Origin: an uncultured bacterium | GTDB lineage: Bacteria; Muiribacteriota; Ozemobacteria; Ozemobacterales; Ozemobacteraceae | Length of the DNA: 33,772 bases | Reading direction: 5' to 3' | Assembly (NCBI GenBank): GCA_900317935.1 | Contig: ONIU01000054.1 | Coordinates: 1-33,772 of the forward strand | In this document: positions 23,019-31,019 of the stretch, one piece after another | Layout: the number at the start of each line of letters is the position of its first letter | Position numbering within the stretch: the stretch's first letter is position 1 | Position numbers and translations under genes: made by a program | Notes under the pieces: model-generated | The model's input: only the letters and a program-made list of their open reading frames with translations | What the model was told of the DNA's origin: nothing | The model's database searches: none

Positions 23019-23087
23019 TAAGAAATAATCAGTAATAACCTTATGAAAGGCTGTGCGAAAAAACGAAATTGCTAAGCAAAGCTTGGC

Positions 23088-23207
23088 GTAGTTATTGTAG
23101 TTAATGTTATTAGAGGGGTAGAAAGGTATCGATTATATCAAATATTCTATAGCTTACTAACCTTCGACATAACAATAAAAACAACAAAAACTAATTACAA
23201 TAACTAC
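23088..23207. repeat. Long imperfect inverted repeat
   Basis: Arms GTAGTTATTGTA (23088-23099) and TACAATAACTAC (23196-23207), extended with mismatches. The 23 bases at 23181-23203 recur with one mismatch at 33592-33614. It lies in the 248-base gap before the second FGE-like gene, which otherwise shows only a weak stem-loop (23009-23041) right at the flavodoxin stop codon. Confidence 0.5.
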
Positions 23208-23266
23208 TACAGCCTACACTAAGATAAGTTGTTAATAATATAAAAAAATATAGCTTTTATTAAGGA

Positions 23267-24169
23267 ATGATGGCTAATATGGCTTATAATAATAAAATAA
23301 AGTATATCTTTTTAATCGTTTTTCTTGTTTTATCGGTTGAATTCTGCTTGGCTCATGAACTTCCTGATTTTGTGCTAATTCCTTCTAACGGCAAAATAAA
23401 GGAATTTTATATAGACAAATATCCTGTTACAAATTCAGATTACAAAGCTTTTATAGATAGCACTAATTCAAAAACTCCTAAATATTGGAAAAACGGCACA
23501 TACCCAAATGATAAAGCAGACCATCCTGTAGTATTTCTTTCATATAATGAAGCTCTTAATTACTGTAATTGGTTAGAAAAAATACATCCTGAATACACTT
23601 TCAGACTTCCAACTGTTGAAGAATGGGAATATGTTGCAAATGGTGGAAATGATTATTCTTTCCCTTGGGGAAATACTTTAAATGAAAATTGTTTAAACTA
23701 CAATAAACTTGTTGCTACTGCTTATCTTGAAGAAAACCCGACTGTAACCTATATAAATAAAAAGTCTACCAATTATGGTCAGAGCTTGCCATTAAATAAA
23801 GTAATTTCATTTAATGGGAAAAACGGAATATCTGGTTGGATAGATCATAAGAATTATACTGGTTTTGTTTATACTGATTTATTTAAGAAAATTATGGAAA
23901 ATGGCGGTTATACTACGCCTGTCAATAAATACTCTAATGGTAAAAGTCCATTTGGAGTTTACGACATGTCTGGTAATGTCTGGGAATGGACAAGCACTCA
24001 AATTATTGCAACTAATGGTGCTGAAAGAGGGCAAACAGTAAATGCTATAAAAGGTGGTTCCTGGTATGCAAATCCAAATTCCTGTAAAATTACAATGCAG
24101 GGCGAAGGAAGAAAACCTAATCTAGGTTATAACACTGTTGGCTTCAGAGTAGTCGCAACAAAGAAATAG
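23267..24169 (+). CDS. Exported formylglycine-generating-enzyme-like (SUMF1) protein
   Basis: 300 residues. Signal peptide (KYIFLIVFLVLSVEFCLA, probable cleavage before HELP). FGE-sulfatase fold: FYIDKYPVTNSDYKAFID, HPVVFLSYNEALNYCNWLE, FRLPTVEEWEYVANGG, PWGNTLN, FGVYDMSGNVWEWTS, AIKGGSWYANPNSC and GFRVVATK. Only the single Cys of NPNSCK is near the active-site position, so true formylglycine activity is doubtful, as for the paralogous lipoprotein at 11438. About 70 residues between PWGN and FGVYDMSG are longer than usual. AAGGA precedes the ATG pair at 23267/23270. Ends one base before the convergent Crp/Fnr gene. No sulfatase gene is nearby. Confidence 0.85.
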   Translation: MMANMAYNNKIKYIFLIVFLVLSVEFCLAHELPDFVLIPSNGKIKEFYIDKYPVTNSDYKAFIDSTNSKTPKYWKNGTYPNDKADHPVVFLSYNEALNYCNWLEKIHPEYTFRLPTVEEWEYVANGGNDYSFPWGNTLNENCLNYNKLVATAYLEENPTVTYINKKSTNYGQSLPLNKVISFNGKNGISGWIDHKNYTGFVYTDLFKKIMENGGYTTPVNKYSNGKSPFGVYDMSGNVWEWTSTQIIATNGAERGQTVNAIKGGSWYANPNSCKITMQGEGRKPNLGYNTVGFRVVATKK

Positions 24170-24170
24170 G

Positions 24171-24830
24171 CTATTTTAATAATTTAAACTTGTTTTTCTT
24201 AGTATCAAGAATACCTTCTTGTCGCAATCTGCTTAATTCTGCTGACATGGCACTTCTTTCTACACCAAGATAATCGGCTAATCCTTGTCGGTCATAGCTT
24301 ATTTCAAATTCTTTGCTGTTATTTTTGACCGCTTCTATACTCAAAAAAGTAAGAAGTTTTTCTCTGGTAGTGCGTTTTGCCATACATTCAATTTTTTGTG
24401 TCAAATTAACATTTTTATGGGCAAGAATATGAAGAAGATTGTTTATTAGCTGTTTATGAAATTTGCAGCCATTCTCACAGGGATTGCTTATTTTTGTAGA
24501 GTTCATTATCAAAACTTCGCTTTTCTCTATTGTTTCAACATTCATAGGAAAATTAGTTCCAACATAGGAAAAAGCCTCGCCGAAAATCTGAAATGGCTCT
24601 AGCAAGTTTAATACAGACCTGTTCCCTGAAAAATCATATTGTACAACTTGTAACTTTCCAGATAAGACTATGCCAAAAGAATGCAAAACTTTGCCTACTT
24701 CAAAAATAGTTCTGTTTTTGTCATATTTAACTAATTTAGCATTTAAGCAAGATAATAAGGCCTCTAATTCATCTTCTTTTATTTTGTAAAACAGTTTACA
24801 TTTTTTTATTTTATTAATATTTTCTTTCAT
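24171..24830 (-). CDS. Crp/Fnr-family regulator, HcpR-like
   Basis: About 219 residues from the ATG at 24830 (MKENINKIKKCKLFY). In-frame ATGs at 24851 and 24938 exist, but they would put the operator at the start codon or overlap hcp; no good ribosome site helps the choice. The N-terminal cyclic-nucleotide-like beta-barrel reads IFEVGKVLHSFGIVLSGKLQVVQ and IFGEAFSYVG. The C-terminal winged HTH is REKLLTFLSIEA ... YDRQGLADYLGVERSAMSAELSRLRQEGIL. No FNR-type N-terminal Cys cluster is seen. Divergent from hcp, with the shared 16-bp palindrome between them also found before the ferredoxin. By position it matches HcpR regulators that sense nitric oxide stress (inference; heme binding cannot be read). 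Confidence 0.87.
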   Translation of the reverse strand: MKENINKIKKCKLFYKIKEDELEALLSCLNAKLVKYDKNRTIFEVGKVLHSFGIVLSGKLQVVQYDFSGNRSVLNLLEPFQIFGEAFSYVGTNFPMNVETIEKSEVLIMNSTKISNPCENGCKFHKQLINNLLHILAHKNVNLTQKIECMAKRTTREKLLTFLSIEAVKNNSKEFEISYDRQGLADYLGVERSAMSAELSRLRQEGILDTKKNKFKLLK

Positions 24831-24854
24831 AATTTTTTTAAAATATTTCATTTT

Positions 24855-24870
24855 TGTTGGAAAAACAACA
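24855..24870. promoter_or_regulatory. Crp/Fnr-type operator before hcp
   Basis: Palindrome TGTTG-N6-CAACA, sequence TGTTGGAAAAACAACA. With the -10 candidate GATAAT at 24892-24897, its centre falls about 41.5 bases before the predicted transcription start, the class II activator position. The identical 16-mer is at 29121-29136 on the other strand. Confidence 0.72.
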
Positions 24871-24930
24871 TATTTTTTAAACAAATTTACAGATAATATT
24901 AATAGATGAAATAAATTAAGGAGAAAAAAT

Positions 24931-26439
24931 ATGTCCATGTTTTGTTTTCAATGTGAGCAGACTGCAGGTGGGAAATGCTGTTCGATGGCTGGTGTTTGTG
25001 GCAAAAAGGCAGAAACAGCAAATCTACAAGATGTGCTTATAAGCAGTTTGATTGAACTTGCTCAAAGCTCCGAACATAACGATGAAACCACTAAAACCAT
25101 AATTGACGGATTATTTGCAACAATTACAAATGTAAACTTTGATAATGAATCGTTAAAGGCAATGATAAAGAATCCGAAATTCTCTATGAAAGAGATCTGG
25201 GAAGGCAACGAAGATATTAGAAGCTTAAAATCACTTATTCTTTTTGGAGTAAAAGGAATAGCTGCTTATGCACACCATGCATGGGTTTTAGGTTATAAAA
25301 ATAATGAGGTAAACGAATTTTTCTATGAATCTTTAGATGCTTTAACAAAAGACTTATCTGTAGACGAGCTGATTGCATTAACTTTAAAGACTGGCGAAAT
25401 TAACTTTAAATGTATGGAAATGCTCGATAAAGCTAATACAGAATCTTTTGGTCACCCAGTTCCAACAAAAGTTTCCAAAAATATAGAAAAAGGTCCTTTT
25501 ATTGTAATAACAGGCCACGATTTAAGAGATCTGAAACTTTTGCTTGAACAGACGAAAGATAAGGGCATTAACATTTACACACATGGAGAAATGCTTCCTG
25601 CACAGGCTTACCCTGAATTAAAGAAATACAGCCACTTGAAAGGTAACTTTGGCACTGCATGGCAGAATCAGCAGAAAGAATTTGATAATATTCCAGGCGC
25701 TATTCTTTTTACGACTAACTGTATTATGCCTGTCAGACCCAACTATAAAGACAGAGTTTTTACAACCGCGGCTGTTCGATATCCTGAATGTGCATATATT
25801 GATGAGAAAAAAGATTTTTCACCTTTAATAGAAAAAGCTCTAGAACTTGGTGGTTACAAGGAAGAACAAAAAATGCCTGGAATCAATGGCGGTGAAACTC
25901 TAACTGTAGGCTTCGGTCATCATACTGTTTTGTCTGTAGCTGATAAAGTTGTTGACGCTGTTAAAACTGGTGCTTTAAAGCATATTTTCTTGGTCGGCGG
26001 CTGTGATGGAGCAAAGCCTGGAAGAAACTATTATACTGACTTTGTTAAACAAACTCCAAAAGATTCCTTAGTTTTAACTCTTGCCTGTGGGAAATATAGA
26101 TTCAATGATTTGGAACTTGGTGACATTGGCGGTATTCCGAGATTATTAGATATGGGACAGTGCAACGATGCTTATTCTGCTATCAAAGTTGCTGTGGAAT
26201 TATCGAAAGTATTTAATTGCTCGGTTAATGAGCTTCCTTTGTCTATCGTTCTTTCATGGTATGAACAGAAAGCCGTCTGTATTCTTTTAACTTTGCTTTA
26301 TTTGGGAATAAAGAATATCAAACTTGGTCCGTCACTTCCTGCTTTTGTATCTCCGACGGTTCTTAATGTGCTTGTAGAAAAGTTTAATATTGCTCCTACA
26401 ACTACACCTGAACAAGATTTGAAACAAATATTGGGATAA
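24931..26439 (+). CDS. hcp: Hydroxylamine reductase (hybrid cluster protein)
   Basis: 502 residues. N-terminal Cys5-x2-Cys8-x8-Cys17-x5-Cys23 (MSMFCFQCEQTAGGKCCSMA) is the class I cubane [4Fe-4S] pattern of strict anaerobes. Hybrid-cluster ligands are expected in TGHDLRDL, THGEMLPA, FTTNCIMP, VGGCDGAKPGR, LACGKYRF and EQKAVC, all present. Hcp reduces hydroxylamine or nitric oxide and also acts in protein S-nitrosylation; it protects against nitrosative stress in the cytosol. AAGGAG ribosome site before the ATG; the alternative Met3 is 2 codons on. Divergent from the Crp/Fnr gene. No hcr reductase gene adjoins; the ferredoxin at 28853 shares the operator and could be the electron donor (inference). 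Confidence 0.95.
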   Translation: MSMFCFQCEQTAGGKCCSMAGVCGKKAETANLQDVLISSLIELAQSSEHNDETTKTIIDGLFATITNVNFDNESLKAMIKNPKFSMKEIWEGNEDIRSLKSLILFGVKGIAAYAHHAWVLGYKNNEVNEFFYESLDALTKDLSVDELIALTLKTGEINFKCMEMLDKANTESFGHPVPTKVSKNIEKGPFIVITGHDLRDLKLLLEQTKDKGINIYTHGEMLPAQAYPELKKYSHLKGNFGTAWQNQQKEFDNIPGAILFTTNCIMPVRPNYKDRVFTTAAVRYPECAYIDEKKDFSPLIEKALELGGYKEEQKMPGINGGETLTVGFGHHTVLSVADKVVDAVKTGALKHIFLVGGCDGAKPGRNYYTDFVKQTPKDSLVLTLACGKYRFNDLELGDIGGIPRLLDMGQCNDAYSAIKVAVELSKVFNCSVNELPLSIVLSWYEQKAVCILLTLLYLGIKNIKLGPSLPAFVSPTVLNVLVEKFNIAPTTTPEQDLKQILG

Positions 26440-26446
26440 AGAGGTG

Positions 26447-26637
26447 AGAGATAAGAGAAAAGAGAAAAGAGAGTTTAGTTTGTGCTTCTTTGTAAATTTG
26501 TGTCAAACTCGTTATCACAAGCCAAAGACTGATGACTAATAGGAGGTCAGCAAATCGCAAGCAATCGAAGGCAGAGCAATCCATAAAGCAAAAGCTAAAA
26601 CAATCCCCTTATCTCTCTTCTCTAAGCTCTTATCTCT
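26447..26637. repeat. Low-complexity inverted repeat downstream of hcp
   Basis: Arms AGAGATAAGAG (26447-26457) and CTCTTATCTCT (26627-26637) are perfect over 11 bp and continue imperfectly as GA-rich/CT-rich runs. No gene is visible in 26440-26713. Confidence 0.5.
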
Positions 26638-26713
26638 AATAATTATCATTTGTAAAACCCTTTATGGTAAAAACTTTGATAAAATAACTAAAAGTGAGGC
26701 AACACTTAATATT

Positions 26714-27232
26714 ATGAAATGGGCTGTTATTTATTCATCTGTAACTGGGAATACTAAAAAATTAGCTGAAGCGGCAGCTAAGGGTCTTAATGCAGATATT
26801 TTCCCTGTCAATAATATTCCTGATTTGTCTTCTTATGACGCTTTATTTATCGGTTACTGGCTTAGAAGAGGCAGTCCAGATGAAAAAACTTCTGCTTTCC
26901 TAAAAACTTTAACAAATAAAAAAGTTGTATTTTTTCAGACTCATGGGGCTTACGTAGGTTCAGAACATACAGTAACAGCCTTCGCAAGAGCGGGTGCCCT
27001 TCTAGGAGAAGAGTGCACAGTATTGGGAACCTTTAGTTGCCAATGTGCTGTAAGCCCTGCTATGATTAAGGCACGAAAAGAAGGCAAAATTCCAGGTCAC
27101 AAAAACGACAATCTAGACGATTGCTTAAAACGCTGGAAAGACGCAGAATCTCACCCTGATGAAAAAGATTTAGAGGCAATACAAAACTTCGCTAAAAAAA
27201 TGCAAATTGTAGCACAAAGAGATATCGTATAA
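26714..27232 (+). CDS. Flavodoxin-family protein
   Basis: 172 residues. The FMN phosphate loop is YSSVTGNTKKLAEA at residues 7-20; YDALFIGYWLRRGSPDEKTSAFL and VVFFQTHGAYVGSEHT are further FMN-contacting loops. No signal peptide. The C-terminal part has several cysteines (EECTVLGTFSCQCAVSP) followed by a conserved-looking MIKARKEGKIPGHKNDN stretch, which marks a flavodoxin subgroup with a longer tail than the classical 140-residue type. Lies between hcp and L-lactate dehydrogenase as a single gene. The nearest purine-rich site (GTGAGG) is some 14 bases upstream, too far for a normal ribosome site. Role: electron transfer, partner unknown. Confidence 0.85.
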   Translation: MKWAVIYSSVTGNTKKLAEAAAKGLNADIFPVNNIPDLSSYDALFIGYWLRRGSPDEKTSAFLKTLTNKKVVFFQTHGAYVGSEHTVTAFARAGALLGEECTVLGTFSCQCAVSPAMIKARKEGKIPGHKNDNLDDCLKRWKDAESHPDEKDLEAIQNFAKKMQIVAQRDIV

Positions 27233-27288
27233 TAACTTGTTAAAAAGTGTGATGAGGTATACAAAAAAACAACTGCTACCAACTATAT

Positions 27289-27304
27289 GCTGGCTAAAGC
27301 CAGC
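27289..27304. repeat. Short GGCT/AGCC palindrome
   Basis: GCTGGCT-AA-AGCCAGC, next to a run of imperfect ATTGGTG repeats (27309-27340). Same core family as the hairpins at 27398, 29206 and 29280. Confidence 0.45.
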
Positions 27305-27397
27305 GTTGTGATTGGTGATTGGTGTTTGGTGATGAGTGGAGACTGTGCTAAAACAAATTTTTAACTCCAAATTAGATTGTTCTAATTGCCTATACAT

Positions 27398-27455
27398 TTG
27401 TCATAAAAAGTATAGCGTATGGGCTTTAGCCCTGAAAGCTATACGTTTATGACAA
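27398..27455. repeat. 58-base hairpin with GGGCTTTAGCCC core
   Basis: Nested stems TTGTCATAAA/TTTATGACAA, GTATAGC/GCTATAC and GGGCT/AGCCC separated by small internal loops. Located between flavodoxin and lactate dehydrogenase genes. Confidence 0.65.
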
Positions 27456-27477
27456 TGGGTAGGCTACAAAAGATATT

Positions 27478-27537
27478 TTATTTCCAATAAAATTCTTTTA
27501 TTAATTCGATATTTTCATCTAGAATAATATTAGCCAT
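27478..27537 (-). pseudogene. Start of a lost gene or 19-residue peptide
   Basis: ATG at 27537 with TAGGAG 7 bases upstream opens MANIILDENIELIKEFYWK and stops. The good ribosome site without a gene suggests a 5' remnant cut near the adjacent hairpin repeat; a real micro-peptide is possible. Confidence 0.3.
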
Positions 27538-27657
27538 ATAAACTCCTATTGTTCATATTACATAGCATAAATTCACATTTAAACAAAATAAAAAACTATG
27601 ATAATAAACGCGTTAAAGGTACGTCTGAGCTAGTGAAGAATTATATTTCCCATCATT

Positions 27658-28620
27658 TTAAAAATTCTGGTTTAAGGTATCTTGCAATGTTTTTGCTGAA
27701 AGTCTTAGTTTTGATACTTCCTCATCATTTAATTGAATCGGAACCAAAGTTTCGACTCCGTCTTTGCCAACAATTGCTGGCATACTTAGAGATATACCTT
27801 CAATTCCATGTTCCCCATGAAGCATTGATGAGATTGGCAGAATTGACTTCTCATCTCTTGCTATAGCTTCACAAATTCTTTTCACAGCCATAGCTATGCC
27901 ATAATAAGTAGCTTTTTTTCTGCTAATAATCTCATAAGCAGAGTTCTTAACATCTTCGGCTATCTTCTTAGTCGCTTCTTCGTGATTAAAGTGACCTCTC
28001 ATTTCACAAAAATTATGAAGTGGAATTCCTGATATATTTGCGCTAGACCATGCGGCTATTTCAGAGTCGCCATGTTCTCCGATAATGAATGCATGAACAC
28101 TTCTAGGATCAACGTTAAGATGATTGCCGAGCTCATGTTTTAATCTCGCAGTATCTAGAACCGTTCCTGAACCAATAACTCTGCTTTCTGGAAGACCTGA
28201 CAGCTTGATTGCAACAGTAGTTAAAATATCAACAGGATTAGCAACGATTAGCAGTATTCCTTTGTAATCTCTTTTCTTAATTTCAGGAATAATTGATTTA
28301 AAAATAGATATATTTTTCTTAACAAGATCCAGTCTTGTTTCGCCAGGTTTCTGATTAGCACCAGCAGATATGATTATTAAAGAAGCATTTTTTATGTCAT
28401 CGTAATCGCCTGCATATATTTTTATTGGTTTGGAAAAAGGCACTCCATGACTTATATCTAATGCTTCACCTTCAGCTTTAGCTTTGTCTGCATCTATTAA
28501 GACCATTTCAGAAAATAACCCAGACTGCATTAAACTGAAGCAACAAGCAGAGCCAACGAATCCGCAGCCAATCATTACAACTTTTCTAACATTAGTGCAA
28601 TTAAAGCAATTCTTTTCCAT
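27658..28620 (-). CDS. ldh: L-lactate dehydrogenase
   Basis: 320 residues; interconverts pyruvate and L-lactate with NADH in the cytosol, a fermentation end-step. Rossmann loop VVMIGCGFVGSACCF, Asp for NAD in LIDADK, substrate-specificity loop AGANQKPGETRLDL (Gln at the LDH position, Arg following), NPVDILT, and the catalytic His in FIIGEHGDSE. These mark LDH rather than malate dehydrogenase, which carries Arg in the specificity loop. Start at 28620 with AAAGGAAAT upstream; an N-terminal extension of about 10 residues with two cysteines (KNCFNCTN) is longer than usual. Single gene, convergent with the flavodoxin. Confidence 0.93.
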   Translation of the reverse strand: MEKNCFNCTNVRKVVMIGCGFVGSACCFSLMQSGLFSEMVLIDADKAKAEGEALDISHGVPFSKPIKIYAGDYDDIKNASLIIISAGANQKPGETRLDLVKKNISIFKSIIPEIKKRDYKGILLIVANPVDILTTVAIKLSGLPESRVIGSGTVLDTARLKHELGNHLNVDPRSVHAFIIGEHGDSEIAAWSSANISGIPLHNFCEMRGHFNHEEATKKIAEDVKNSAYEIISRKKATYYGIAMAVKRICEAIARDEKSILPISSMLHGEHGIEGISLSMPAIVGKDGVETLVPIQLNDEEVSKLRLSAKTLQDTLNQNF

Positions 28621-28679
28621 AATTTATTTCCTTTCTAAATACTAATCAAAGGCTAGTAGTTGAATGAAACTAACGCCAA

Positions 28680-28818
28680 TAGGTTATGATAGGTGTGATT
28701 GGTTTTATAGGTTTTATTGTTTAGATTAAAGTCTGCAAAGTATAGAATATTTCAAATAATCGAAACTTACAAGACTTTGCGTAAACAATCACCACTCATA
28801 ACCTAACACCTATCACAC
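28680..28818. repeat. Imperfect inverted repeat upstream of lactate dehydrogenase
   Basis: The left part, with GGTTATGATAGGTGTGATTG, pairs imperfectly with AATCACCACTCATAACC on the right; an inner pair ATTGTTTA...GCAAAGT / ACTTTGCGTAAACAAT is also present. Found in the gap between ldh and ferredoxin (28621-28852), which shows no gene. Confidence 0.45.
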
Positions 28819-28852
28819 CGCTTGCTAAGGCACGCTGTAATGGCGTGGTAAA

Positions 28853-29050
28853 TTAGCCTTTAGGCTTCAAAATAATTGCAGAAACAGGGCAACTATTAAC
28901 TGCTTCTTCTACTAATGGCTGATCTTTTTCGGCAATTTCACCATCTATCGCTTTTGCTTTTCCTTCATCATTCATTGAAAACACATCTGGTGCAATATTT
29001 GTGCACAATCCGCAACCAATACAGATATCTTTATTAACTTCTACCTTCAT
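28853..29050 (-). CDS. Ferredoxin, single [4Fe-4S]
   Basis: 65 residues. Cluster ligands: C-x2-C-x2-C in ICIGCGLCTN and the distal Cys in NSCPVSAI. The middle (APDVFSMNDEGKAKAI) matches monocluster ferredoxins of the Thermotoga/Desulfovibrio type. Small cytosolic low-potential electron carrier. Strong AAAGGTGG ribosome site. The 16-bp Crp/Fnr operator shared with hcp is upstream (29121-29136), and a TATATT -10 (29094-29099 on the minus strand) puts it at about -41.5, so it is likely co-induced with hcp and may donate electrons to it. Confidence 0.93.
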   Translation of the reverse strand: MKVEVNKDICIGCGLCTNIAPDVFSMNDEGKAKAIDGEIAEKDQPLVEEAVNSCPVSAIILKPKG

Positions 29051-29120
29051 ATTTTTACCACCTTTCTTTTGAATGCTTATTTTTTATGATTTAAATATAA
29101 TGAAATTTATTCTAATCGTC

Positions 29121-29136
29121 TGTTGTTTTTCCAACA
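29121..29136. promoter_or_regulatory. Crp/Fnr-type operator before ferredoxin
   Basis: TGTTGTTTTTCCAACA, exact reverse complement of the hcp operator, centred about 41.5 bases before the predicted ferredoxin transcription start. Confidence 0.7.
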
Positions 29137-29205
29137 AAAGCATAAAATTTTGTGAAAACTTTAACAAGCGTGTTTGTTTTGATTTTTATGTATCTTAGAA
29201 TCTTT

Positions 29206-29243
29206 ATTGAAAATTTGTGGGCTTTAGCCCACAAATTTTCAAT
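29206..29243. repeat. Perfect 38-base GGGCTTTAGCCC hairpin, unit 1
   Basis: 18-bp arms (ATTGAAAATTTGTGGGCT) around TT. Unit 2 of the same length lies at 29280-29317 in inverted orientation. Confidence 0.75.
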
Positions 29244-29279
29244 ATAATTATTGTTTTATTTTATAGTTCATTCTATAAT

Positions 29280-29317
29280 ATTGAAAACTAAAGGGCTAAA
29301 GCCCATAAATTTTCAAT
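29280..29317. repeat. 38-base GGGCT/AGCCC hairpin, unit 2, just before the ATPase
   Basis: ATTGAAAA...GGGCT-AA-AGCCC...TTTTCAAT with mismatches in the middle of the arms. It ends 9 bases before the ATPase start codon, so it includes or abuts the ribosome site. Confidence 0.7.
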
Positions 29318-29326
29318 AGGTATTAT

Positions 29327-30577
29327 ATGGAAATAAAAAGAAACAAATACTTAAATGATTTAATCATTCGTATGAATAATGGAATGATTAAAGTTGTTAC
29401 TGGTATTAGACGCAGCGGTAAATCATATCTCATTTTTAAAATTTTTAAAAAATATCTTCTTCAAAATAATGTTCCTGAGTCACATATTATATCTATTATT
29501 TTAGACAAACGTGAGGAAAGAGTTTATAGAAATCCTGATGTTATTTTGGAATATATAAAATCAAAAATAATAGACAGTGATAAATATTATATTTTAATAG
29601 ATGAAATTCAGTTGTTAGAAAACTTTGAGGAAGTCCTTAATTCCCTACTAAATATTGAAAACCTAGATGTTTATATAACAGGTAGTAATTCTAGATTTTT
29701 GTCAAAAGACGTAATTACAGAATTCAGAGGTCGTGGTGACGAAATTCATATATATCCATTAACTTTCAAAGAATATATGCAGGTTAAAGAAGATATTTAC
29801 CATGGTTGGGCTGATTATGTTATTTATGGCGGTTTGCCATTAACTGCTACAATGAAAACCGAGGAACAAAAAATCAAATATCTGAGCAATATATTTGAAG
29901 AAACTTATATAAAAGACATAAAAGATAGATATAAAATTGAAAAAATACAGGAGTTAAATGACTTAATCAACGTTTTAGCTTCTTCCATAGGTTCTTTAAC
30001 TAATTCGACAAAAATAGAATCTACCTTTAAAAGTAGCTTACAATCGGATATTTCGCTTAATACAATAAGACAGTATATAGATTATTTAAAAGATGCTTTT
30101 TTGATAAGCGAAGTTAATAGATATGACGTAAAGGGCAGAAAATATATTGGAACGCCTGTTAAATATTTTTTTGAAGATATAGGTTTAAGAAACGCACGTT
30201 TAGGCTTCAGACAGATTGAAGAAACTCATTTAATGGAAAACATAATCTACAATGAATTGAGGGCAAGAGGTTTTCAAGTTGATGTTGGAGTTGTTCCAAT
30301 TCGTAAAATTTCTAACGATGGGAAACGAGTTAGAACACAATTAGAAGTTGATTTTATCGCTACTCTTGGAAGTAGAAAATATTATATCCAGTCGGCTTTT
30401 GCTATTCCTGATGAATCAAAAGAAAAGCAGGAAAAAGCCTCGTTATTGAATATAGATGACTCTTTTAAGAAAATTATAGTTATAAAAGATGTGATAAATA
30501 TAAAACGAGACAATGATGGAATTATAACAATAAGTATTTATGATTTTTTATTAAAAGAAAATAGCCTTGATTGTTAG
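29327..30577 (+). CDS. AAA-type ATPase with DUF4143 domain
   Basis: 416 residues. Walker A GIRRSGKS at about residues 26-33, Walker B YYILIDEIQ, sensor ITGSNSRFLS, then the typical FRGRGDEIHIYPLTFKEY. The C-terminal DUF4143 part reads DAFLISEVNRYDVKGRK...YFFEDIGLRNARLGF, ending in a nuclease-like fold (LEVDFIATLGSRKYYIQSAF, where D..YIQ resembles a restriction-endonuclease-like active site). Cellular role of this widespread, strain-variable family is not settled. The start has only a weak AGG site and a hairpin repeat directly upstream. Single gene. Another member begins at 33723. Confidence 0.88.
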   Translation: MEIKRNKYLNDLIIRMNNGMIKVVTGIRRSGKSYLIFKIFKKYLLQNNVPESHIISIILDKREERVYRNPDVILEYIKSKIIDSDKYYILIDEIQLLENFEEVLNSLLNIENLDVYITGSNSRFLSKDVITEFRGRGDEIHIYPLTFKEYMQVKEDIYHGWADYVIYGGLPLTATMKTEEQKIKYLSNIFEETYIKDIKDRYKIEKIQELNDLINVLASSIGSLTNSTKIESTFKSSLQSDISLNTIRQYIDYLKDAFLISEVNRYDVKGRKYIGTPVKYFFEDIGLRNARLGFRQIEETHLMENIIYNELRARGFQVDVGVVPIRKISNDGKRVRTQLEVDFIATLGSRKYYIQSAFAIPDESKEKQEKASLLNIDDSFKKIIVIKDVINIKRDNDGIITISIYDFLLKENSLDC

Positions 30578-30691
30578 TTTATAAGAAGTTTATAAGGAAA
30601 TGTGAAATTTGCTTTCTTTTTATAATTACACTTTTTAGAGCAAATGTGAGTAAATTTTTACATTTTTTAGAGCGAAAGACTTTGGTCGTTT

Positions 30692-31003
30692 TTATAAATC
30701 TTCTATTTCACTTAAAAAATCAACAAATTTCAATAATGTTTTCTTTTGTTTAATTGAAAGAGCCAAAAGTTTCTTATCTTCTTTGCTAAGTTTTGGATTA
30801 TGGGAAAAATCACCAATCAATTCGCCAACAGTAATATTTAAAGAGTCTGCTAATGCTTCAAGATTTTTTAAAGTTGGTGAAGAAGAATCATTTAACCAAT
30901 TAGAGATTGTGTTTTGTGAAATATGAGCAAGTTTAGCTAACTCCATTTGAGTTAATTGCTTGCTTTTCATAATCTCTTTTAGTTTTTTCTGAAAATAAGC
31001 CAT
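30692..31003 (-). CDS. XRE-family helix-turn-helix regulator, module 2
   Basis: 103 residues, paralogue of the regulator at 9607 (about 57% identical by eye). HTH: TQMELAKLAHISQNTISNWLN. The residues around 38-50 of the HTH region are almost all different from module 1, while ITVGELIGDFS and the tail KKLLALSIKQKK...EIEDL are nearly unchanged. So DNA specificity probably differs and the tail has a shared job. Upstream, a REP-like palindrome (31020-31051) lies between the TATAAT and the start codon, which therefore lacks a ribosome site, unlike module 1. The conserved noncoding element starts 123 bases upstream. Confidence 0.87.
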   Translation of the reverse strand: MAYFQKKLKEIMKSKQLTQMELAKLAHISQNTISNWLNDSSSPTLKNLEALADSLNITVGELIGDFSHNPKLSKEDKKLLALSIKQKKTLLKFVDFLSEIEDL

Positions 31004-31019
31004 ACAGTTTGTTATTATT

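Noticed and set aside
27549..27866. 105-codon plus-strand ORF
   Set aside because: Most of it is antisense to the lactate dehydrogenase gene.
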